DNA of 36,085 nucleotides from Verrucomicrobiia bacterium (lineage in GTDB: Bacteria > Verrucomicrobiota > Verrucomicrobiia > Verrucomicrobiales > Akkermansiaceae): positions 1 through 36,085 of the forward strand of contig JAUIJD010000050.1 of assembly GCA_030431475.1 (NCBI GenBank), written 5' to 3'. The translations under genes were made by a program, and so were the position numbers. The notes under the pieces were generated by a model, which was not told the DNA's origin, made no database searches, and worked only from the letters and a program-made list of their open reading frames with translations. This document shows positions 7,591-15,453 of the stretch, piece by piece. Each line of letters starts with the position of its first letter. The stretch's first letter is position 1.

Positions 7591-8781
7591 ATGAAATGGT
7601 TCACCTGCACGCCGGTCGCTTTCGGGGGCGGTGAGGATTTTTTCTCCCGAGATAGCGGTTTGCTGTCCCGGGGCTTCCGGGCCATCGGCGTGGAGAGCCG
7701 GGCGGTGATGCCGGGCGAGCGTCGGCCCGATGATCTCGACGAGCTGATCCGCACCGACTTCGCGAACCTCGAATCACCGGATTGGTGGAGTGCTCATGCG
7801 CTGGATGGCGTCGTGCTCTATGCCTGGGGACGGCCGAAGTTTCGCAAGGTGGCGGAGGCGATCCGGCAGGCCGGCATCAGGTTGGTGCTCAATCAGGACA
7901 GCGGAGGATTGGTCAGTCCACGCTGTGGTATTCGGGCCTGGTTGGAGGAGCAGTGGATCCTGTCCGGGGCGGGCCGGGTGCCGAGGGGATGGCTGAAGTA
8001 TCTCGAGCTGTTGGCCCGTGGGCTCACCGTCGGACTGCTGGTCACCGATCCCTTGCGGGCCCGTCATCTGCGCCAGGGCGACTGGATCGCGGCCGTGTCG
8101 CCCCGGGCCGCGGAACACTACCGAAAACTATGCACGTCGTATGTCGGCTCCGGCATGGAGAAGCGAGTCACGTTCGTGCCGCATCCGGTATCTCCGGTTT
8201 TCGCGCTGCGGGGAGGATCCCGGAACCCCCGGGTGGTCGCGGTGGGGCGATGGGATGACGAGCGACAAAAGCGGACGTCTCTGCTCATGCAGGTGGTCGA
8301 ACTCCTGCTGACCCGTAGTCCGGTCGTGGGAGTGGATCTGGTCGGCGTGGCGGGTGACGCGCTGGAGGCATGGCAAGCTAATCTGGATGCGTCCGTGCGG
8401 GACCGGGTGGTCGTCCATGGCCGGCGCTCACCGGCCGAGATCGTGGACCTTCTGAACCGGGCGCAGGTGTCCTACTGTCCGTCGGCCTTCGAGTCCTTTC
8501 ACATCGCCAGCGGCGAGGCGCTTTGCTGCGGCTGTTCGGTGGTGGCGGGCCGTTCGGTTTCGATGGCGAGCTTCGAGTGGTTCGTCGGCGAGGGAGACGG
8601 TCGGCTGGCGGATCGGGATGATGTCGACGGCCATGCGGACGCTTTGCTCGAGGAGCTCGGAGCTTGGACCGACAACAAGCGCGATGCCGGGAAGATCAGC
8701 GCAAGATGGACCGCTCGACTGCACGCCCCGTGCGTGGCGGAGAGGGTGCTGGGGCTTTTTCGTGAGGGTGACGGGGAATGA
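7591..8781 (+). CDS. GT-B glycosyltransferase, GT4-like
   Basis: This 396-residue protein has two Rossmann halves. The C-terminal half shows AVGRWDDERQKR (217-228), a nucleotide-sugar phosphate-binding segment, a VHGRRSPAEI strand-helix (275-284), and PSAFESFHIASGEALCCG (297-314). In the last, Glu301 and Glu309 form the E-x7-E motif of retaining GT4 enzymes. The N-terminal half has the expected acceptor-side GGGEDFF loop (12-18). It should add a sugar to a lipid-linked glycan at the cytoplasmic face. It is followed within 4 bp by a repeat-filled gap. Confidence 0.85.
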   Translation: MKWFTCTPVAFGGGEDFFSRDSGLLSRGFRAIGVESRAVMPGERRPDDLDELIRTDFANLESPDWWSAHALDGVVLYAWGRPKFRKVAEAIRQAGIRLVLNQDSGGLVSPRCGIRAWLEEQWILSGAGRVPRGWLKYLELLARGLTVGLLVTDPLRARHLRQGDWIAAVSPRAAEHYRKLCTSYVGSGMEKRVTFVPHPVSPVFALRGGSRNPRVVAVGRWDDERQKRTSLLMQVVELLLTRSPVVGVDLVGVAGDALEAWQANLDASVRDRVVVHGRRSPAEIVDLLNRAQVSYCPSAFESFHIASGEALCCGCSVVAGRSVSMASFEWFVGEGDGRLADRDDVDGHADALLEELGAWTDNKRDAGKISARWTARLHAPCVAERVLGLFREGDGE

Positions 8782-8784
8782 CCT

Positions 8785-8870
8785 CAAGGAGAGGCTCCTT
8801 GCAGGTGCCGTGGCCCTCTCCGGTGGAGCGCCGGATTCATCCGGCATCGGGCGCTGGAAGTGCGCCCCGT
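8785..8870 (+). repeat. Composite hairpin repeat between GT4 and GT11
   Basis: The gap starts with AAGGAG-AGG-CTCCTT plus GCAGGTGCC (8785-8809), as at 1186. Next is a family 2 REP identical to 211-231 (8825-8845), then GGCGC-loop-GCGCC (8850-8866). The fucosyltransferase start follows at 8897. The unit begins 3 bp after the GT4 stop codon. Confidence 0.65.
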
Positions 8871-8896
8871 CTTGGCGCGCGGGACACTAGGACGCG

Positions 8897-9781
8897 ATGA
8901 TCCGAATCGTCATGCTCGGGCGGACCGGGAACAACCTGTTCCAGTATGCCCTCGGCCGGGTGCTGTCGAAGAGGCACGGCGTGCCGCTGGTGATGGACGC
9001 CTCGTGGTTCAATGCCGAGGGCTGGGGCCAGGTGTCGTGCCTGAAGCGGTTGCCGCTCGAGGCGACGGTGCGCCGCGGAGGGTCGTTCGGCAGCCGGGCC
9101 CTGCGGAAGGTGACCGGCCGTCACTACTGGGAGTGGCGGGGCGTGCCGGTGCTGCGCGAGCGCGACGGGCACGGAGGGTTCGATCCTTCATTTCTCAAAG
9201 CGCCGGCGGACTGCGTCCTGATGGGATACTTCCAGTCGCCCCGATACTTCGGCGACATCGAGGAAGAGTTACGTGAGACGCTCGATCTCTCCCGACTGCC
9301 CTGGGAGTCGGCGACGCGCGACATGGCCCGGCGCTTGCGGGAGTCGGAGACAGTGGCCGTCCACGCCCGCCGGACCGATTTCGTCGGGCGGGAGGAGTTC
9401 GACCTGTGCGGGCCGGACTACTACGAACGCGCCATGGAGCGTCTGCGCCAACGGCTCGCCTCTCCTCGCTTCCATTTTTTCTCGGATGATCCGGCCTGGT
9501 GCCGGGGCCAGTTCGAAGGCCCGGATGTCGAGGTGGTCGATTTTCCCGTGGCCGCGGAAAATCCCCTGCACGATCTCTACCTGATGAGCTGCGCGCGGCA
9601 CCACATCATCGCCAACAGCAGCTACTCGTGGTGGGCGGCGTGGCTGGCCCGGCATGAGGCGCAGCAGGTAATTTCGCCGGACCGGTGGTTCGGGGGCGGC
9701 ATCGACGCCCCGATGGCGGACCGCCTGTGCCCGGGCTGGGAGACCCTGCCGACAAGGAGCGGCTCTTTTCAGGTACGGTGA
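8897..9781 (+). CDS. Alpha-1,2-fucosyltransferase (GT11)
   Basis: This 294-residue protein carries all GT11 landmarks: LGRTGNNLFQYALG (7-20) at the N-terminus, the GDP-fucose-binding VHARRTDF (155-162) equivalent to H-x-R-R-x-D, FFSDDPAWC (194-202) and ANSSYSWWAAWLA (239-251). GT11 enzymes add L-fucose in alpha-1,2 linkage to galactose-type acceptors, so the glycan probably contains fucose. GDP-fucose synthesis genes (gmd, fcl) are not in the window. The last six codons and the stop overlap a degenerate copy of the AAGGAG..CTCCTT repeat (9753-9780), so the C-terminus may have been rewritten by it. Confidence 0.93.
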   Translation: MIRIVMLGRTGNNLFQYALGRVLSKRHGVPLVMDASWFNAEGWGQVSCLKRLPLEATVRRGGSFGSRALRKVTGRHYWEWRGVPVLRERDGHGGFDPSFLKAPADCVLMGYFQSPRYFGDIEEELRETLDLSRLPWESATRDMARRLRESETVAVHARRTDFVGREEFDLCGPDYYERAMERLRQRLASPRFHFFSDDPAWCRGQFEGPDVEVVDFPVAAENPLHDLYLMSCARHHIIANSSYSWWAAWLARHEAQQVISPDRWFGGGIDAPMADRLCPGWETLPTRSGSFQVR

Positions 9782-9801
9782 TACCAACTCACGGAATATC
9801 C

Positions 9802-9955
9802 TGGTAGGATGGGAGTTTCGGAAGAATCTGAAATTCAGTCGCTTCGCGAGGATATGGCAGGCCGGGCGCCTTTTCTCAATCTCTGCGTTGCTCCTCCAGC
9901 ACCGCGCTCTCGTCGCGCCTTGAGTTTGAGAAAAATCACTCCGGCCATTCTACCA
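9802..9955. repeat. Long imperfect inverted repeat
   Basis: The gap between GT11 and vapB (9782-10082) has no gene. It contains nested complementary arms: TGGTAGGATGG (9802-9812) with CCATTCTACCA (9945-9955), GGCCGG (9860-9865) with CCGGCC (9941-9946), and TTTTCTCAA (9871-9879) with TTGAGAAAA (9926-9934). The arms are symmetric about one centre, as in a MITE-like or cruciform element. It is unrelated in sequence to the REP families. Confidence 0.5.
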
Positions 9956-10048
9956 GCCTATTCCGTTCATCGGTATGCGGAGAGCGGGGCGGTCAAAGGG
10001 CGTCCCACAGAGTGATGTCGTCGCTGCCCGCATCGACAAAGGGGTTTG

Positions 10049-10090
10049 TTGACATGTGCGCATAAATATGCGCACATTCAGTATGCGCAC
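10049..10090 (+). promoter_or_regulatory. vapBC promoter and operator
   Basis: A consensus -35 TTGACA (10049-10054) precedes three copies of an 8-bp half-site: GTGCGCAT (10056-10063) and, inverted, ATGCGCAC (10068-10075 and 10083-10090). The first pair forms a perfect palindrome with 10-bp arms (10054-10077), and the third half-site contains the vapB start codon. The -10 element is weak (CACATT at 10073 fits best). Autorepression by VapB or VapBC is the family norm. Confidence 0.65.
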
Positions 10091-10322
10091 CACGATTGAC
10101 TTGCCAGACCGTCTGTTTCGGGAAGCGAAGACGTTTTCCGCCGCGAAGGGTCAGACGCTGAAGGAATTTGTGACGGCGGCCCTCGAAAAGGCGGTGGCGG
10201 ATGCTTCGGGCCTTCAAGAGCGGCGCATGACCCGGCCTCCGATTCGGGGTCTTCAGGATCGCGCGATCCCGGGGAGAAGCAACGAGGAGCTCGCTGTCTT
10301 GCTGGAGGCCGAGGTGGAATGA
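10083..10322 (+). CDS. vapB: VapB-type antitoxin
   Basis: This 79-residue protein begins MRTTIDLPDRLFREAKTFSA, a ribbon-helix-helix DNA-binding domain, and ends in a flexible acidic tail (SNEELAVLLEAEVE) that would wrap the toxin. The frame is open to a GTG at 10056, but ATG 10083 starts the fold exactly and lies inside the operator. A leader of only a few bases, with no Shine-Dalgarno, is expected. Its stop overlaps the toxin start (ATGA), so the pair is translationally coupled. Confidence 0.85.
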   Translation: MRTTIDLPDRLFREAKTFSAAKGQTLKEFVTAALEKAVADASGLQERRMTRPPIRGLQDRAIPGRSNEELAVLLEAEVE

Positions 10323-10753
10323 AGGCGCTGGTCGACGTGAATGTGGTGTTTGCCCTGCTGGTGGAGCGCCACATGCACCATCCGGCGGCTTGGAGGTGGT
10401 GGCAGGAACGCGAGCCCGGAGAAGTTGCCTTGTGCCTGCCGGTCCGCCTCGGAGTGCTTCGGCTGCTGACGAATACCCGGGCCATGGAGGATGCCCCGGT
10501 CGGTCCCGAGGAGGCCCTCTCCGCTTGGGATGCCCTGGAGGCCGACGGGAGAACGTGCCCCCTGGATCATACCTCGATGCCAACGGCCGAGGCCTTCTTT
10601 CGTCGGAATGTCGATGGGCGGACGCCCTCTCCCAATCTTTGGACCGATGCCTTGCTGGCGGCCTGGGCCGAAGCCTCCAACATTCGCTTGGCTTCTTTCG
10701 ATGGTGGCTTCCGTGCCTTCCCCAGTCTGGATTTCGAGTGGTTGGGGCGCTGA
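10319..10753 (+). CDS. vapC: VapC-type PIN-domain ribonuclease toxin
   Basis: This 144-residue PIN-domain protein has the acidic catalytic positions in order: Asp6 in LVDVNVVFAL, the LCLPVRLGVLRLLTN segment (39-53) typical of the VapC branch with LGxLRLLTN, Asp109 in WTDALLAAWA, and a final Asp in ASFDGGF. PIN toxins are Mg-dependent RNases that cleave tRNA or rRNA sites. The second acidic residue normally found before LG is an Arg (PVRLG); many relatives have Gln or Glu, so activity should not be assumed. It overlaps vapB by 4 bp. Confidence 0.88.
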   Translation: MKALVDVNVVFALLVERHMHHPAAWRWWQEREPGEVALCLPVRLGVLRLLTNTRAMEDAPVGPEEALSAWDALEADGRTCPLDHTSMPTAEAFFRRNVDGRTPSPNLWTDALLAAWAEASNIRLASFDGGFRAFPSLDFEWLGR

Positions 10754-10846
10754 GGTGGCGGGGACACCTCGGGCGCAGGTCGATTCCGCGATGCCCAGCC
10801 GGCCTTGTGATCGGTAGAAGCTGCGGCTGGAAGCCACAGACACCGT

Positions 10847-10865
10847 CTGCCGCTGAGAGCGGCAG
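10847..10865 (+). terminator. Hairpin after vapBC
   Basis: CTGCCGCT-GAG-AGCGGCAG forms a perfect 8-bp stem in the vapC-GT2 gap. No T-tract follows, so it may be a processing or stability hairpin, not an intrinsic terminator. Confidence 0.35.
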
Positions 10866-10876
10866 CCACCATCGTC

Positions 10877-11680
10877 ATGGACTTTACCATTGTTACCCCG
10901 AACCTGAACTACGGACGCTTCCTCGGCGATTGCCTGGAGAGCGTCGCGTCGCAGGAGGGCGTCGAGGTCGAGCATCTCGTCATGGACGGGGGATCGACCG
11001 ATGACAGCGCCGAGGTGGTGGCCGGGTTTCCGCATGCGACGTGGATCCGGGGATCGGACCGGGGCATGTCGGATGCCATCAACCGGGGATTCGAGCGGGC
11101 CCGGGGCGAATGGGTGATGTGGTTGAACGCCGACGACCGGCTGAAGCCCGGCGTGCTCGAGGAGCTCAAGCGACGGCTGGACGCCTCGTCCGAGGATGTC
11201 GTTTACGGCGACTTCGATTTCATCGAGGCGGACGGACGTTTCCGGCGGTCGGTCCGCTTGCCGGGGTGGTCGCGCTTCGTGCACATCCACCACCACTGCT
11301 ACGTCGGTTCGACGGCGGCGTTCTACCGTCGGGCGACGGTGATCGACGCGGGCTACCGGCTGCGGGAGGACTTCCGCTACGTGATGGACGGCGAGTTCTA
11401 CGCCCGACTCGACCGGGAGGGTCTGCGCTTTCGGCACCTTCGTCTTCCGATTGCCGACTTCCGCCTTCACGACACGAATGCCTCGATGCGCCACCTCGGC
11501 AAATCCCGAAGCATGGAGAAGGTGCTCGAGGCCGAGCGCCAGCACGTCGAGTCGCGGGCGATCCGCCGGGTCTACGGGATCACGCTCTTCGAGGACCCCT
11601 ACCTCAACGGCCTCGTCGACGGCATTCTCTGGATCGTCGCGAAGGGCTGGAAGGCGGTGTTGAGAGCGGTAGGCGGGTAG
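10877..11680 (+). CDS. Family 2 glycosyltransferase
   Basis: This 267-residue GT-A enzyme begins MDFTIVTPNLNYGRFL with the conserved nucleotide-binding strand. It has VMDGGSTDDS (35-44) and the metal-binding NADD (84-87) in the context SDRGMSDAINRGF..GEWVMWLNADD, typical of WcaA/GT2 sugar transferases. DGEFYARL further on supplies the catalytic-base region. It should add one sugar to a lipid-linked oligosaccharide on the cytoplasmic side. The stop codon TAG is directly followed by REP copy B. Confidence 0.9.
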   Translation: MDFTIVTPNLNYGRFLGDCLESVASQEGVEVEHLVMDGGSTDDSAEVVAGFPHATWIRGSDRGMSDAINRGFERARGEWVMWLNADDRLKPGVLEELKRRLDASSEDVVYGDFDFIEADGRFRRSVRLPGWSRFVHIHHHCYVGSTAAFYRRATVIDAGYRLREDFRYVMDGEFYARLDREGLRFRHLRLPIADFRLHDTNASMRHLGKSRSMEKVLEAERQHVESRAIRRVYGITLFEDPYLNGLVDGILWIVAKGWKAVLRAVGG

Positions 11681-11795
11681 GGAGTGGCGCGCTCCCGGGC
11701 GCCATGAGCCGGGTGGGTGATCTCCGGTCGCCCGACTCGCGGGGAGGCACGAAAGCCTCCCTCCCAGCGCATGGCTCCTTGAAAGAAGCCACTCC
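11681..11795 (+). repeat. REP/BIME family 1, copy B
   Basis: Begins GGAGTGGC immediately after the stop of the upstream GT2 gene and ends GCCACTCC 4 bp before the ATG of the next. It has the same orientation as copy A but is the most diverged of the plus-oriented copies: the first hairpin is GGCGC/GCGCC around GCTCCCGG, the second begins GGTGATCTCCGG, and the last has GAAAGAAGCC. It fills the intergenic gap and leaves no room for a separate ribosome binding site. Confidence 0.8.
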
Positions 11796-11799
11796 AGTC

Positions 11800-12699
11800 A
11801 TGAAAGTCGCCGCAATCTTCGCCAGCTACAACCGCAAGGACGTGGCTCTGGAATGCGTGGCGCGCCTGCGAGCCCAGACGCGGCTGCCGGACCTCGTGGT
11901 GGTGGGCGACAATGCCTCCGGGGACGGGAGCCCGGAAGCGCTGCGCGCCACCGGATGGGATCGGCTCGAAGTGCTCGATACGGGGGACAACCTCGGCAAC
12001 GCGGGGGCGGTGCAGATGGCGATGGAGCATGCCTTCGACCGGGGCTGCGAGGCGGTGTGGATCCTCGACGACGATTCGTGGCCGCGGCCGAACGCGCTGG
12101 AAGCGATGCTTCGGGATCCGTGGGACGGGCGTACGCTGCGTCATCCCCTGCAGGAGGACCCGGCCACCGGCCGCTTCACCTGGCCGCTTCAGCTCGTGGA
12201 TGACGATGGGGCGGTCACCCTCGTCTCATCGCGGGACGAGTTGCCGTCTGGCGAGAGGCTCCGCAGCCGGGGAGTCTGGACCGGCGCTCTCGTTTCCCGT
12301 CGGATTCGGCAGGAGGCCGGCCCGGTGAAAGGGGATCTCTTCATTCGCGGAGAAGACGAGGAATACCCGTGGCGCATCGAACAGGCGGGCTTCGAGAGTG
12401 AGGCGGTCACCGCGGCGGTCCTGGATCATCCGGGTCCCCGCGATCTCGTGAGCATGAATCTTTTCGGGAAGCGCCTCTTCCTCGAGCGGGGGCTGGCGGA
12501 CTGGAAGCTCTACTACAAGGTGCGCAACATGGTGTGGCTCAAAAAGTGCCAGGGAGGGGCGGGGACGGCGCTGGCGATGGCTCTGGCCTACGCCTGGGGG
12601 ATCGGGCGAGAGGACGGACTTCATCGCTTGTCCTTGTGGTGGGAGGCCGTGCGGGACGGGTGGGCCGGACGCCTCGGGCGCTGGAGGCGTCAGGGCTGA
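11800..12699 (+). CDS. GlfT2-like family 2 glycosyltransferase
   Basis: This 299-residue GT-A enzyme has FASYNRKDVALECVARLRAQ at the N-terminus, VVGDNASGDGS (34-44), the metal-binding ILDDDSWPRP (88-97), and GEDEEYPWRI in the second half. This pattern resembles rhamnosyl- and galactofuranosyltransferases of the RfbN/GlfT2 type. The frame is open upstream to 11041 but that part is the shadow of the preceding GT2; ATG 11800 starts the fold. REP copy B lies 4 bp upstream. Its 3' end overlaps the convergent VanZ-like gene by 10 bp. Confidence 0.88.
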   Translation: MKVAAIFASYNRKDVALECVARLRAQTRLPDLVVVGDNASGDGSPEALRATGWDRLEVLDTGDNLGNAGAVQMAMEHAFDRGCEAVWILDDDSWPRPNALEAMLRDPWDGRTLRHPLQEDPATGRFTWPLQLVDDDGAVTLVSSRDELPSGERLRSRGVWTGALVSRRIRQEAGPVKGDLFIRGEDEEYPWRIEQAGFESEAVTAAVLDHPGPRDLVSMNLFGKRLFLERGLADWKLYYKVRNMVWLKKCQGGAGTALAMALAYAWGIGREDGLHRLSLWWEAVRDGWAGRLGRWRRQG

Positions 12700-13805
12700 A
12701 GCTTGCACCGCCGGCGGTGCTTCCACTTCGTGAACACGGCCAGCGCGAGGAGGATGCCGATGGCATCGGTGGCAAGGTCCAGGAGGTCGGAGCCCTCGAA
12801 GCCGTAGCCGAAGCCCCATTGGGCGAGTTCGACCCCGCAGGCGAGGCAGGCGGCGAGCAGGAGCGCTCGTCGAGGCGAGTCCGCTCCCCAGCAAAAGCCC
12901 AGCATGGGAACAAAGAACAGGAGGCCGTGAAGCAGGGGACGCAAGGGGCGAAGCCGGAGCTTCCAGCGGAGGAGCAGATTCGGGGCTTCGGTGATTCCCG
13001 GGTGGCAGTCGGTGGGGATGAAGGCCTCGGCGGGGATCTCGATCGCGGCTTGCGACGGCCGGGCCATCACGAACTCGTTCACGAGCGGTGAGCGCGTCTC
13101 CCAGGGGCCGGGCACGATGAGTGCGTGCGCGCAGATCAACCAGAGGGCGCCGGCCAGCCACGGGCCGGGACGCCGCAGCGAGCCCGCGGCGGAGGCGGCC
13201 CAGAGAAGCCATCCCGCGGCGGCGCCGATCAGTCCGGCGCGGGCCATGGGCCGGGCGTGGACGGGATAGGCCTCGAAACGGACCAAACGGCAGCGCCCCG
13301 AGAGCCCCAGGTTCTCGAGGTGGAGGCGGGCGGATGCGTGGGGTGGGATGTCGGGGAAAACCGTGGATGAGCGGCGGGCAACATGGTCGTCCCACACGGA
13401 GGCGAGAAAGACCCGCTGCACCACGTCGCCATCGCGGATCCACTCGAGATGGAGGCGCCCCGTCTGCCATTCCGCCGGTCCGCGGACGAGGGATTCGGCT
13501 TCCAGGTGCAGGTTCACGTGCAGGCCGCCGGCGGCGCCGATGCCCGGCAGTCCGACCCAGCAGGCGGAGGATTCGCCATGCTGCCAAGGACTGCCTTCCG
13601 GGAGAACGATCGCATGATCGCCTTCGGCGATCCGCCAGACGCGGTTCCATGAAAAGACCGTGGCGGCCACAAGCAGCAGCGCGGTCACCGCGTGGATCAC
13701 CAACCGGAGCACCCGTCGAAAAGAGCACCCCAAGGCGGGGCTGCCGATGGAAAAGTTGGCATTCCTCCGGCAGCTGATGCGCCCAACCTCAAGCAATTCG
13801 GGCAT
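12690..13805 (-). CDS. VanZ-like membrane protein with large extracytoplasmic domain
   Basis: This 371-residue protein has an anchor at about 33-51, a beta-rich presumably extracytoplasmic stretch (about 60-170, with HLEWIRDGDVVQRVFLASVW), membrane segments from about 180, and a C-terminal VanZ-like helical unit. The last carries CGVELAQWGFGYGFEGSDLLDLATDAIG (323-350; key residues Glu326, Gln329 and the Asp-rich turn), which matches the E..Q..R/G..D..D..N/D..G VanZ pattern. AGGA lies about 5 bases before the ATG. VanZ-like proteins occur in exosortase-type polysaccharide clusters; function unknown. The architecture is longer than a plain VanZ protein. Confidence 0.72.
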   Translation of the reverse strand: MPELLEVGRISCRRNANFSIGSPALGCSFRRVLRLVIHAVTALLLVAATVFSWNRVWRIAEGDHAIVLPEGSPWQHGESSACWVGLPGIGAAGGLHVNLHLEAESLVRGPAEWQTGRLHLEWIRDGDVVQRVFLASVWDDHVARRSSTVFPDIPPHASARLHLENLGLSGRCRLVRFEAYPVHARPMARAGLIGAAAGWLLWAASAAGSLRRPGPWLAGALWLICAHALIVPGPWETRSPLVNEFVMARPSQAAIEIPAEAFIPTDCHPGITEAPNLLLRWKLRLRPLRPLLHGLLFFVPMLGFCWGADSPRRALLLAACLACGVELAQWGFGYGFEGSDLLDLATDAIGILLALAVFTKWKHRRRCKLQP

Positions 13806-13864
13806 TGCTTCCTGATGCGGGCTTCCCTATCCCCTTGCGGCCCGGCACCACCGGCGTTCCATCC

Positions 13865-15268
13865 ATGCCTGTCGGAAGACGAGAAGCCTTTTCCATTCAA
13901 CTCCTCCAATTGGTGGACGCCGGATTGGTGTGGCTGGGCTTCTACCTGGCGGATCTGCTCCGGGATCCCCTCCGCGATGTTCTGGGTGAGGAACCGATGG
14001 GGGAAAGCGGGCTGATGCAGATGGCGTGGATCCTCTACGTCGCGGTCCCCTTCACGCCGCTCATTCTCGAGTTCTTCCGCTTTTACCAACGCCTGCGGAC
14101 CAAGACCTTCGGGCGATCGGTGTCCCAGCTGCTCCGGTCCCTGGTCGTCATGGCGCTGGCTCTGGGGATGCTGGTGGTGTTCGCCCGGCTCCCGGAAGGA
14201 AGCCGCCTGGTGCTGGGGGTGGGGGCCGGCTTGGTGTTTTTCTTCATCCTCGCCCGCGACCGGGCCCTCACCCTGCACCTGCGGCGGCAGGGGGTGCGGG
14301 AGGATCTCAAGGAGCGGGTGCTGATCGCGGCCTCGCGCGAGGAGCGGGACGAGTTCCTGGCGGAACTGGATCCGGAGGTTCTGGAAGGCTTCAACATCGT
14401 CGGTCGCTTCGACCTGGGAGAGAGCGAGGTGAGCGACCTCTACGACTTGCTCAAGGAGAAGTCGGTCGAGCGGGTGATCATCGCCGCGGGCGACACGGTG
14501 TTCGACAAGGTCGCCGAATGCGTCGAGGCCTGCGAACTGCAGGGCATCGAGGCCTGGGTAGCGGCATCCTTCATGCGCACGCAGGTGGCACGGCCGACCT
14601 TCGATGTGATCGGCGACAAGCCGATGCTGGTCCTGCGCTCGACCCCCGAGCTGTCCTGGGAGCTCGCCTCGAAGGCGGTGTTCGACCGGGTCGGCGCCTT
14701 CCTCATCATCCTGCTCACCTCGCCGCTGTGGGTCTTCGCCTGGGTGGGCATCAAGATCGCGAGCCCGGGCCCGGCCTTCTACTTCCAGAAGCGGGCCGGC
14801 AAGTACGGCAAGCCCTTCCGGATGTGGAAATTCCGGACGATGGTTCCGGATGCCGACAAGCTGCTCGCGAAGATCAAAGAGGAGCACGGCAACCAGATGG
14901 ACGGGCCGGTCTTCAAGCTCGAGAACGACCCCCGGATCTTCAAGTTCGGGGCGATCCTGCGCAAGCTGAGCATCGATGAGCTGCCGCAGCTTCTCAACGT
15001 GCTGATGGGTGACATGAGTTTGGTCGGCCCGCGACCGCTCCCGCTCTACGAAGTCGAGGCCTTCCAGAAGTCGGAGCACCGTCGGCGCCTGAGCGTGAAG
15101 CCGGGGATCACCTGCGAGTGGCAGTGCGGGGGGCGCAACACCATCACCAGCTTCGAGCAGTGGGTCGAGATGGACCTCCGCTACATCGACAACTGGTCGC
15201 TGTGGCTCGACATCAAGTTGCTGCTCAAAACCGTCCCCGCCGTGATCTTCGGACGCGGGGCGAAGTGA
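13865..15268 (+). CDS. Polyprenyl-phosphate sugar-1-phosphate transferase (WcaJ/EpsE-like)
   Basis: This 467-residue protein has four N-terminal membrane segments (about 10-130), a central nucleotide-binding-like domain (ERVLIAASREERDEF; VERVIIAAGD), and the catalytic bacterial sugar transferase domain (about 275-467). The last contains a membrane helix, KFRTMVPDADK, KLENDPRIFKFG, LRKLSIDELPQLLNVLMGDM and SLVGPRPLP. These enzymes start a lipid-linked repeat unit by moving sugar-1-phosphate onto undecaprenyl phosphate. ATG 13865 is preferred to TTG 13805. It is divergent from the VanZ-like gene, and its stop is directly followed by REP copy C. Confidence 0.93.
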   Translation: MPVGRREAFSIQLLQLVDAGLVWLGFYLADLLRDPLRDVLGEEPMGESGLMQMAWILYVAVPFTPLILEFFRFYQRLRTKTFGRSVSQLLRSLVVMALALGMLVVFARLPEGSRLVLGVGAGLVFFFILARDRALTLHLRRQGVREDLKERVLIAASREERDEFLAELDPEVLEGFNIVGRFDLGESEVSDLYDLLKEKSVERVIIAAGDTVFDKVAECVEACELQGIEAWVAASFMRTQVARPTFDVIGDKPMLVLRSTPELSWELASKAVFDRVGAFLIILLTSPLWVFAWVGIKIASPGPAFYFQKRAGKYGKPFRMWKFRTMVPDADKLLAKIKEEHGNQMDGPVFKLENDPRIFKFGAILRKLSIDELPQLLNVLMGDMSLVGPRPLPLYEVEAFQKSEHRRRLSVKPGITCEWQCGGRNTITSFEQWVEMDLRYIDNWSLWLDIKLLLKTVPAVIFGRGAK

Positions 15269-15387
15269 GGAGTGGCTCCTTTCGAGGAGCCATGGGCTGG
15301 GAGGGAGGCTTTCAAGCCTCCTGAGTGGCGCCGGATGACCTGGAGGTCGCTCCCCCTGGCTCATGGCGCTCGGGAGAGCGCCACTCC
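15269..15387 (-). repeat. REP/BIME family 1, copy C (inverted)
   Basis: This copy runs opposite to the others: GGAGTGGCTCCTTTCGAGG comes first and GGCGCTCGGGAGAGCGCC with ACTCC last. GGGAGGCTTTCAAGCCTCC is the third hairpin; the second has diverged. It starts at the base after the TGA of the sugar transferase gene. At 119 bp it is slightly longer than the others. Confidence 0.8.
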
Positions 15388-15399
15388 GGGGTGCTCCTC

Positions 15400-15453
15400 G
15401 GAAAGCCAGTTCAGACTTTCGACCTTTGACGTTTCGACCTTAAGACTCGGACC
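15400..15453 (+). repeat. Degenerate heptamer array before the ligase gene
   Basis: Units such as GACTTTC, GACCTTT and GACGTTT (15414-15434) run to the base before the ATG at 15454. There is no Shine-Dalgarno. Similar wording occurs at 23718-23737 and 23985-24004. Confidence 0.45.

Noticed and set aside
11041-11799. 5' extension of the second GT2 gene to 11041
   Set aside because: This part is a shifted-frame shadow of the first GT2 gene plus REP copy B; the enzyme fold begins at ATG 11800.
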